Shown: piece after piece, positions 31,881-42,300 of the stretch
Layout of the letters: each line of letters opens with the position of its first letter
How positions within the stretch are numbered: position 1 is the first letter of the stretch
Source of the DNA: Gemmataceae bacterium
Lineage (GTDB): Bacteria > Planctomycetota > Planctomycetia > Gemmatales > Gemmataceae
Assembly: GCA_022842245.1 (NCBI GenBank)
Contig: JALHPZ010000028.1
Span: 1 to 64,000 of the forward strand
Reading direction: 5' to 3'
DNA: 64,000 nt
Notes under the pieces: model-generated
Told to the model about the DNA's origin: nothing
The model's input: only the letters and a program-made list of their open reading frames with translations
The model's database searches: none
Translations under genes and position numbers: made by a program

Positions 31881-33026
31881 TTACGATTTCCGTTGTGCGA
31901 GTTCGGCCCGCCACTTCGCGTCGGCTTCGGCGAAGCCGCGTCGTGCCAGCTCACCGTGCTTCGGGTGGTTCCGGTAATGCTCGAAGCAGGCGCGGGCGAG
32001 CAGCCAGTTCTGCTGTTGCACATGGCACGCGCCGAGGGCCATCCCGGCCGAGACGCCGATGATGTCGGGATCGAAGCCGGGGGAATCGTACCAGCCGGTT
32101 CGGCCGATTTCGAGTAACGCGTCCAGGTGGACGATGGCTTTCGTGAAGTCCCCGACGCGATAGCGTTCCTGTGCGGCGGCCCAGAGGACCGGCGGCGTGC
32201 GCGCGAACCAGACCGGCACGAGCGCCCGTACGCGATCCAAAGGCAATGATGTGTTCACCTTCGACGGATCGGCATTGAGGAGGTATTCGAAGAGCTGCCC
32301 GACGGCGGGGTCCGGCGCGGCGGGCTGCTCCAGGAACGGCACGACGGCGCGCGCCGCCTCCGCGAGGACGGCATGGCCGCGCGGATCGTTCAACCAGAGC
32401 AGGTTCCGCCCCAACTCGATCCTCACCGCCAACCGGTCGGGTCGATCGCGCAACTCGGCTTCGAGGAGGCGCACAACCCAGCGCAACTTGTCCGGCGTCG
32501 GCGTGGAAAGGTACGCGTGCCGGACGATCGTGACCGGGAGGGTTTTCACCTGTTGCCCACGTCCGGCGGCCAGCCGACCGAGCGGAGCGGTGAATTGCGG
32601 ATGAACACGACCCGAATAGCGAACTTCCGGCGTCCGGCGGAAGAGACGCTCCTCGAACCCCGACGTGCCCGCGCCGTCGTCGTCCGGTCGGAGCTTCTGG
32701 CGGACGGTCAGCCGGTAGGCGAATGTGGACTCGTCGCCGAGGGCGGCGGTCCAACCATCGAAGGATTCGAGTTCCTCGTCGGGATTGAGCCAGAGCACCC
32801 ACGGGGTTTCAACGCGGTCGAGCACGGCGTTGCAGGCGGCACCGAAGTCGTCGGACCAGGGAACGTCGATGGTCTCGGCGCCGGCGGCGCGGGCGACCCC
32901 GACGGTATCGTCGGTGGAACCGGTGTCGGCGAGGAGGACTCGGCCGGCGAGCGGCCGCGCGGAGGCGACGGCGCGGCCAACGGAGGCGGCATGATTCCGC
33001 GTGAGAAGGCAAACGGTCACATCCAT
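31881..33026 (-). CDS. Family 2 glycosyltransferase with C-terminal TPR-like region
   Basis: From the ATG at 33026 (GAGG 6 nt upstream) the 381-residue protein starts MDVTVCLLTRNHAASVGRAV, the GT2 nucleotide-binding strand. It continues with LLADTGSTDDTV and WVLWLNPDEELE, where an NPDE sequence replaces the usual DxD. SunS-type and other TPR-linked GT2 enzymes have this layout. The C-terminal ~200 residues are helical and TPR-like (RIELGRNLLWLNDPRGHAVL, AQERYRVGDFTKAIVHLDALL). It lacks membrane helices, so it is cytosolic. It probably glycosylates a cell-surface lipid or protein; acceptor unknown. Confidence 0.82.
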   Translation of the reverse strand: MDVTVCLLTRNHAASVGRAVASARPLAGRVLLADTGSTDDTVGVARAAGAETIDVPWSDDFGAACNAVLDRVETPWVLWLNPDEELESFDGWTAALGDESTFAYRLTVRQKLRPDDDGAGTSGFEERLFRRTPEVRYSGRVHPQFTAPLGRLAAGRGQQVKTLPVTIVRHAYLSTPTPDKLRWVVRLLEAELRDRPDRLAVRIELGRNLLWLNDPRGHAVLAEAARAVVPFLEQPAAPDPAVGQLFEYLLNADPSKVNTSLPLDRVRALVPVWFARTPPVLWAAAQERYRVGDFTKAIVHLDALLEIGRTGWYDSPGFDPDIIGVSAGMALGACHVQQQNWLLARACFEHYRNHPKHGELARRGFAEADAKWRAELAQRKS

Positions 33027-33359
33027 GAATCGCCTCATTGCCGCGCGGCGCAATCGGGAGAATCGGTACAGATTCGGGTTGGGAGCAATCGAAACAACCC
33101 GGAGCGCAGGCCCAGTGCGCACGCACGGTCCAATCGCGCGATTTCGCCTGCGTTCGCCGGTCTTTTCGGCTTGCTCACATTCACTTTGCGCCTGTAATCT
33201 TAGTGAATTGGGGCAATTGCCGCCAAAGCGCCAAACTTTCGCGCCGGTCGGTTCGTCGAATGTCTGGAGCCGGTACGCACCGGGCGGTGCATCGGCCTTC
33301 GTACATTCGTCGCGCGGTCCCTTTCAATCACCGCCCAGACAACATTGGGATTACCCGTT
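33027..33359. other. Divergent intergenic region before the giant gene
   Basis: No gene is supported in these 333 bases. It is less GC-rich than its surroundings between about 33170 and 33240 and so probably holds the promoters of the two divergent genes, but no box pair is convincing. The best guess for the plus direction is TTGCTC-18 bp-TAATCT near 33173-33202. Confidence 0.35.
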
Positions 33360-36300
33360 ATGCCGTCCCAAGATCTCTCCCGAGTCTTTCGCAACTGGGT
33401 TCACCGGGTCCGTCGCCCCGGGAAGGCTCGGACGGCGTCCAAACGTAATACGGTCCACCTTCGGTTGGAAGAAGCCGAGCAGCGGCTCGCGCCGGCGGTG
33501 CTTCCCCAGCCGATCATTACCAGTCCGGGTACGGCGCTGAACATCCTGGCCGATCCGGACAACCCCGATCCGGCCAATCCGCCCATTGTTCACTCGTTGC
33601 AAGTGGCGGTCGACCCCACGAATCCCCAGCGCCAAATTGCCGTCGGCATCAACGCCAGCGGTCTCGTCGGCCTGTTCACGACGAACGGCGGGGGGAAGTG
33701 GACGAACTTCATCAACACCGCGAGCAACGCGGCCGGGAATCCGTTCCTCCTCCGTTTCCGCGATCCGGCGCAGGTCGAGGATGCTAACAACCCGGCGCGC
33801 GAGGCGTCGAGACTCGACGCCGTCTCGCCCTCAGTGTCGATCGATCGCAACGGTAAGGTCTACATCACGCACATCCAGCGCGCTGCTTCCGCGGCCGTGG
33901 ATGGCAATGGCGTTGGTGCGGGCGTGGTGGTTTTCGATGCCTTCAATTTCAGCGGCGGCGCACCGACACAATTCGAATCGAACCGCGTGCTGTATCGCTG
34001 GGGCCCGAACGACGACGCCGCGTTCAACCCGATCGTCGCGGTCAACAACAACGTCGGCTTCACCGATCCGTTCAGCGGCCTGACGCGCAGCGACCTTACG
34101 GTCGGTCATTCGGTTTACGTGGCCTGGAATACGAACGGTGCCGCGGGTCAGGAGCAGGATTCGGCGAGCAATCCGAACGTGGTTTTCGTCTCCGGTTACG
34201 TCACGGACGCAGACGAAGACGCGCTTTTGGGAGCGAATGACGGGAACAACATCGGATCGTTCACGACGCCCATCCGCGTCTCGGACAGCTATCAGGATAC
34301 CACCGATCCGATTCGGGCCTCGGCGCCTCAGATCGTGTTCGGTCAGGCCCCGCTGGAGAAGGCCGGCGTCTCACAGCCGTCCAGCTTGAACATCTTCTAC
34401 GCGCAGGCGAACGGCGGAAAGATCTATCTCGATCAGACCACGCCAACGATGGTGGGCACCGGTCCGAACCTGCTGCCGTACTACGGCATGACGGTGAACG
34501 GCCAGACCGGCGGAATCGCCAACGCCGGTGCCGCAGATCAGTCCGCGACCAAGGATTTCAAGGCCTCCGTCGCCTTCCCGGCCAACCTTGCGGCGACCGA
34601 TCAGGTCACCGACCTGAACGTGCGCCTCGTCATTACGCACCCGGCCACGAACGAAATGCGGGTGACGCTCACCAGCCCGCTCGGCGATTCGGTCGTCCTC
34701 ATCGCGAATCGGAACAATACCGTCGATCCCCAGCCCGGCAACTACGGCAACGGCCTTTCGCCGGGGATTACCGGGGCCAATGTTGGCATCCAAAACGGCG
34801 TCCAAGGCGGCGCGACCTTCGACGACCAAGCCGTGCGCGGGATGAACGACAGCGGGTCCGACGCCCCGTACATCGGTTTCTTCCGCCCGGAACGTGGGCT
34901 CGGCGCCAACACCCTCGCCTCCCTTTTCACGGGGCGCACGCTCGCCCAACTGACGGGCGATTGGAAGCTCACCATCTTCGACTCCCGAGGCAGTGCGACC
35001 GCCGTCACGCAGACGCTCAACGCTTTCGATCTCCAGTTCACCCTCGGCATGCCCGTCGGCCTCGGCGCGAACAACGTCGCCGTCAGCGACTCCGTCTCCC
35101 GTGGCTTTGCCGATGTCTTCTCGACCGCCAATGGAGCGGCCGCCAAGACCGGCATCGGCGGCTACTCCGTTGCCGTCGACACCACGCCCGTCGCCCAGAA
35201 TGGCGTCGGCGGGCCGCTCTTCGGCCTGACCTCCGGCAGCATGTTCGTCGCCTACACCAGCGGCACCGACATCAAAGTGTCCCGCATCGCCCCCGGCGCG
35301 ACCGTCGGTGGCAAGGGCGTCCGGGTCAACGATGATACGATCAACGATCACTTCACCGAAGGAAACCGCGCCCAGTTCATGCCGACGGTGGCCATTGACA
35401 GCAAGACCGGCACCCTCGCCGTCACCTGGTTCGACGGCCGCTTCGACGCCTCCACGGTGCGGACCGCCAACTTCATCGCCACGAGCATCGACGGCGGGCA
35501 GACCTTCAGTTCGCAGACGCCGCGTTACGTCAACGAGGAAAAGTCCCTCGCGGGTACCGTCAATCAGCAGCCGTACTTGAACCAGCCGAAATTCGCGGTA
35601 GACGCGATCACTCTGGCGGCGTTCACGGTCGAACCGTTGCCGGACAACATGAGCGTGGCGGCGACGGCGCACGGGTTCAACACGCGGCAGAGCCTGTTCT
35701 TCGAGTCGGGCCAGCTCTGGTCGTATTGGACCGGCAACCTGAACGCGAACGGGTCCGCCGCCCTGCGGGCAACGGCCACGGTCGCGGCCGGCCCGCGCAT
35801 CGTCGACATCGACCAGGGCACCGTGCTGGGATCGGCCACGTCCGGCTCCCAGACCTACAACGGACTCGCCGCCGACGGCTCCCCGATCCTCTCGAAGATC
35901 CGTGTCGTCTTCGACCGGCCGATCAATCCGACGACGTTCACGGCCTCGGACGTCCTGATCACCTACAACGCGCCGAACGGCTCGAAGACAATCGTGCCGG
36001 CCGGGCTGCCGCTTGCGACCGACACGAACAACACCACCTTCCTGATCCCGCTGGCGACTCCGACCACGCAAGTCGGCTCGTACAGCATCGCCATCGGATC
36101 CGGGATTGCCGACTTCGTCGTGCAGGCCTCCGCGGTCATCACCCCTCTCGCCCCGCTGCCGACGTTCAACTCCACCGACACCCCGCTGACGCTGCCGGAC
36201 GCCGACGATAGTGGACCCGTCACGATCCCGACGACGACGATCTCGACGCTGACCTTGCCGGGGCTGCCGATGGGTCAGGTCATCGCCGACCTGAACGTGA

Positions 36301-39300
36301 CGCTGAACATCCAGCATACCTTCGTCGGCGACCTCACGATCGTCCTCGTCTCGCCGAACGGCACCCGCGTCACCCTCTTCGACCAGCGCGGCGGCAGCGG
36401 AGACGATTTCACCGCCACCGTGTTCGACGATCAGGCCATCAACTCCATCACCACCGGCATCGCTCCGTTCACGGGTAGCTTCCGACCCGAACAGGGTCTG
36501 TCCGCCTTCCGCGCACAGAACACGCTAGGCAACTGGATCCTCGAGATCACCGATAACGCCGGCGAGGATTTCGGCACGCTCCTCAACTGGTCGCTCGACA
36601 TCACGCCCGGCACCATCACCGGCACCACGGTCGTCGGCAACGCACTCGACCAGAACGCCAACGCCATCGTCGGCGAACTCGCCGACGGCTTCGCGTCGCC
36701 GCGGCTCAACGGCGTTTCCATCGCCACCGCGCCGATCATCCTCCCCGGTCCGTTCTTCGTCGGCGCAAACGTCCCCGGTTCCCCGGCCGGCTCCGCACCC
36801 CACGGCCAGGGCGATTCGCTTTACCTCAACAGCGGCGCCACCGCCATCGACGTCCGCTTCGACCGCGACATCAACCCCGCAAGCTTCACGCCCGCCAGTA
36901 TTCTGCGCATGACCGGCCCGTACGGACCGGTCAACGGACCGTTCACGGTGACGCCCACCGGACCGCGCACCTTCCGCGTCGGCTTCCCGGCGCAGATCGT
37001 CGATGGCCCCTACAGCATCGAATTCGCCCCCACGATCGTGGCCACGTCCGGCTTCGGTCTCGACCAGAGCAAGAACGCCGCCCAGAGCCTGACGCTCGGC
37101 AGCGATCCGCTCGCCACCACCGTCGCCAGCGCCAGCTACAACAGCAACCCGGGCGCCATCACGATCCCGGCGAATTCCACGGTCGTGATGGATCTCAACG
37201 TCCCGGACCTGTTCCAGATCTTCCAGAACCCGGCAATCTCGAACTTGCGGATCTCGACGCGCATCAACATCACGCACGGCAACGTGCCCGATCTCCAGGC
37301 CGATCTCGTCGCGCCGGACGGGACGCGCGTGCGGCTCTTCACGGGAGTCGGCACCGTCGGCCAGCCGCCCCGCGCGAACTTCAACAACACGATCTTCCAG
37401 GACAACGGCCTCACGAATATCCAGCTCGGTGCCGCGCCGTTCGACGTGGGCACCTACGTGCCGCAGCTCCCGCTCGGCGCGCTGGTCAACCGCCCCTCGC
37501 AGGGCACTTGGCGGCTGGAAGTCACCAACAATGGTCTGGTGACCGGCTCGATCAACAACTTCTCGATCACGCTGCCGTTCGCCGTCACCGGCAGTGGCCT
37601 GCAGGAGCCGGTTGGCGACCGCTTCCAGGTCGGCTTCCGCCTCTTCACACAAGACCCGACCAATAAGGCCACGCAGACGCAGTGGACCCCCGTCGGCCCC
37701 GCGCTCATCGGCGGACCGCAGGGCCACGAAAGTCGCACCAGCGCCGTCGCCGTCGATCCGTCCGACCCGTCGGGGAACACGGTGTACGTCGGCAGCGCCA
37801 GCGGCGGCGTCTACAAGACGACGAACTTCCTGACACTCGACGCCGTCGGCCCAAACTGGATCCCGCTGACGGATTTCGGCCCGACCACGTCGCTGAACAT
37901 CGGCAGCATCGCCGTCTTCCCGCGCAACAACGACCCGAATCAGACGATCGTGTTCGCGCTGACGGGCGAGGGGAACACCCGCTCGCCCGGCGTGGGTGTG
38001 CTGCGCTCCATGGACGGCGGCCGCTCGTGGAAGGTGCTGGACAGCACGAACAACGCCGACGCGAACGGCGTAATCCTGCCGATCGACGATCCGGGACGCA
38101 ACCGGGCCTTCGTGGGGGCGACGGGCTTCAAGATCATCGTCGACCCGAACCTTTCGCCGACCGGCGAAGTGCTGGTCTATATGGCGATCAGCGGCGGGTC
38201 CGCGCCGGGCGTGTACCGGAGCATCAATACGGGCCGGAGCTGGACGCGCATTCAGGCGGGCAACGCGACGGATGTGACGCTGGCGCTGGGCAGCATCCCG
38301 CGTGGCGGCCAAAGCCGGAACGCGGAAATCCTCTACGCCGGCATCCCGGGCCAAGGGGTGTTCTTCACGTCGTCCGCCCCGGCCGCGGGGAGCATGTCGC
38401 TGATGGCGGGCGGTCAAGGCAACCAGAACCGGCGAACGACCGATCCCAACAGTAACGAAGTCGAAGTGCTGGTGAGCGCGCCTACGGGAACGCCCAACGG
38501 TGGGGCCGGCGGGCGGATCGCACTCGCGGCCCCGGCATTTGAAGACACGGACCTCGAGAACTCGTTCTATCAGGGCTGGCTTTACGCTTTTGTTTCGAAC
38601 GCCGCAGGCGGGCTTGAAGGCTTCTACATGACGAAGGACTTCGGCCGCAACTGGACGCGGGTCAACCTGCCCATGTTCCAACCGGGCCTGCCAGGTGACA
38701 AGACGGGCTTCGGCACGAATAACGAAAGCCGCGCGCAAATTGATCCGTTCACGCTCCTGCCGACGGGCGGCGGCCAAGGGACCTACGACATTGCGATCAC
38801 GGTCAATCCGCTCGATCCGTATGTCGTCTACCTGGCCGGCCTCGGTACGCAAGGCCCAACCCAAACCGGCAGCATCCGCGTCGACCTCCACACGCTTTCC
38901 GACGCCCATGCACTGCGCTACGGCGATTCCAGCGACGCGGGCGGCGGAGTCACGCAGGCCGCCTCGAATACGGGCGGCGCCGTGCCCTTCTCCGGCGGCG
39001 GCACGGCCGCGGGCCTGCTCTCGTTCGGCGGGTTGAGTGGTGAATTCTTCAACCTGACCCGGGATCCGGCCAACCCCTTCCTCACAGACGCGACGTTGTT
39101 CATCGACAGTACCAAAAACTTCGTGAACAATGGTGCCGACGTGAAGTGGCGGACCTTTTTCAACCCGCTCGGTGGCACGGCCGACATCCACCAGATCATC
39201 TCGTACATCGATCCGGTGACGCGCAAGAACCGCCTCATCTACCTCGGTGACCAGTCGATCGGGTCCGGCGTCGACTTCGGCGACGGCCTCGACACCTTCG

Positions 39301-42300
39301 TCGGGAACCTCGGCTTCACACGACTGCCGTTCGCGAACCGCACCGGCAACATGCAGATCACCCAGTTCTACGACGGTGCCGCACAGCCCAGCACGCTCGC
39401 CGGCGACATCGCCCAGGCGTTCTTCTACGGTGGCTCACAGGACAACGGCTCGCCCCGCTCCCGCGGCGACGTCCTCCGCACCGGCAACATTCAGTGGTTC
39501 GGACCCGCCGGCGACGCCTCCGGCATGGCGACCGACCAGACGGGTTCCGGCACCGCCTACGGCTACCAGTGGCCCTGCTGCGGTCCCTTCTTTGCCACCG
39601 ACTTCTTCCGCGTCGACTTCCCGCAGTCCGACGACGCCTTTGGTGTCGGCCGTACCAGCGGCTTGCTTCAGGCCGGCGACGACCCGGGCATGGACAAGGG
39701 CCAGTGGCCGCTCATCAGTTCCGCCGTCGGCTACTTCGCCATCAACCCGATCGACAAGAACGGCGGCCTCATCAGCTCCGGTGCCGGTCGCGTCTTCCGC
39801 AGCACCACGCTCGCCGACCCCTCCGTCGGTGCCAACTGGTTCCCCGTCGGCGAGCCGAGTGGTATCGGCGGACAACTCGAAGCGTCGATCTCGAAGGCCC
39901 TCGCCTTCGGCGCTCCGGACCCGGCGAACCCCGGCCAGGTGAACAACTTCCTGTACGCCGGCAACAATTTCGGCAACATCTTCGTCACGAACACCGGCGG
40001 AGCCCCGTGGACGAACATCTCCGCCGGCCTGCACCCCGGCTCGATGTTCGGCCCGGCCGTGCAGGACATCGTGCCGAACCCGCGCCGCGGCAGCCGCGAC
40101 GCCTACGCCGTCACCAGCGGCGGCGTCTTCTACAACCCCGACAGCCTCGCGCCGGGCAGCACCTGGCAGAACATCACCGGCAACCTGTTCCAGTTGCAAA
40201 AGGCGATCTTCGGCGATAATGCGGAACTCACATCGACGCTCAATAACCTCACCGCGCTCGCCGTCGACTGGCGGTATGCCATTCCGGATGATCCGAGCAA
40301 TCCGGCCGGCCCCACGCACCCGGTGCTCTATGTCGGCGGCGATGCCGGCGTCTACCGCTCGCGCGACAAGGGCCAGACCTGGAACTACTTCCCCAGCGTC
40401 GACGAAGACGGCGCCGCCGTCGACGGCGGCTACCTGCCCAATGTGCAGATCACCGACCTCGACCTCTCGCTCGGCAACGTCGACCCCGCCACCGGCCTCC
40501 ACAACCAGGGTCTCGGCGGCCTCAACCTCCTGATGGCGACCACCTACGGCCGCGGCCAGTTCGCCATCCGCCTGAACAACACCATCGATCAGGAGTTCAA
40601 CGTCCAGTTCGAGTCCGGGCCGTTCGTCACGCGCCTCGCCAACCCGAACCCGGTCGGCGGGCCGTCGAACTCGCTCCGCGTCATCTTCGACCAGGTCGTC
40701 GATCCGGTGACGTTCAACGCCTCCGACGTGACCCTGCTCGACACCAACGGCAACCCGGTGACGATCACCGGCGTCACCCGGAACTCGGACACCGATTACA
40801 CGATCAACTTCGCCCAGCAGACGGTTCCCGGCTTCTATCAGCTCGTCGTCGGTCCGACCCTTTCGGACTACGGCGGCAACCTGATGAACCAGAACCAGAA
40901 CAAGACCAACGGCGAGGCCGACGACGCCTTCCGCCGGCTCGTGTTCCTCAACGGCTTGGCGAACAGCCTCGTGGTCGACGGCCTGCCGCTCACGGTGGTC
41001 GCCGGCACCAGCGCCACCTTCACCGTCAGCGTCGAGGACAAGAACGGCTTCCCGATCGCGGGCTTCACCGGCGACGTGGGCTTCACGTCCTCCGACCCGA
41101 ACGCCTCCGTACCGGCCGTCTACACCTTCCAGCCTTCCGACAACGGCGTGCGATCTTTCACCGTCACCTTCACGACGGCCGGCCCGCAGACGATCACCGC
41201 GACCCCGGTGCTCGCCGGCGTTGCGAACCCGGGCCAGGACGGCACCGTGGTGCTGAACGCCCCGGCCAGCCAGCTGTTCGTCTTCGGCCACCCCAGCCCG
41301 GTCACAGCGGGTACGGACAATAATTTCACCGTCACGGCCAAGGACCAGTTCGGCAACGTTGCGATCGACTACCTCGGCAAGATCGTCATCAACAGCACCG
41401 ACACGAAGGCGATCCTGCCGTTCGGCTACCAGTTCACCGCCGCCGACAAGGGCACCGTCTCGCTGACGGCTCAACTGCGCACCGCCGGCCTGCAGGACAT
41501 CACGGCTAACGATTTCGTGCAGGTCGCACTCATGGGTGCCCAGACCGGCATCCAGGTCGACCCGGCCGCGGCCGCCAAGCTGGCGATCCTGAACCTGCCC
41601 GATCCGTTCAACGCCGGCGACTTCAAAAACTTCACCGTGCAGTCGCAGGACGCGTTCGGGAATATCGCGCCGGACTATCTCGGCACCATTCATTTCACGA
41701 GCAGCGATCCGTTCGCCGCGCTGCCGACGGACTACACGTTCCAGTCCTCGGACATGGGGCAGCAGACCTTCCAGGTCCAGTTCCGCATCGCCGGCCCGCA
41801 GACCATCACGGCGACCGACACGATGAACCTCGTGACGGCGGGCGTCGGAATGACGAACGTCACGCCGGCGGCGGTGTCCAACTTCACGGTGGTCGGCCAC
41901 CCGTCGCCGGTCGTCGCGGGCAGCGACAACATGTTCACGGTGACCGCCATCGCGCCGGACAGCAGCGTGGCCGTCGGCTACCTTGGCACGGTGTTCTTCA
42001 GCAGCAGCGACCAGCAGGCCGGCCTGCCCGCCAGCTACACCTTCACGATCGCCGACAACGGTTCGAAGGACTTCACGGCCACCCTCAAGACCGCCGGTAT
42101 TCAGTCCATCACCGTCGCCGATCAGGCGAACACCGCGATCCAGGGTTCCCAGACGGGTATCCAGGTGCTCGCCGCCGCCGCCAAGACGCTCACCATCGCC
42201 GGATTCCCCAGCCCGACGGTGGCCGGCGTTGACGGCAAGTACACCGTCACGGCGCGGGACGAGTTCCAGAACATCGCCGACGGCTACACCGGCACGGTTC

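Noticed and set aside
33345-33359. TTG start for the giant gene
   Set aside because: An ATG lies five codons downstream and neither has a strong ribosome binding site, so ATG is preferred.
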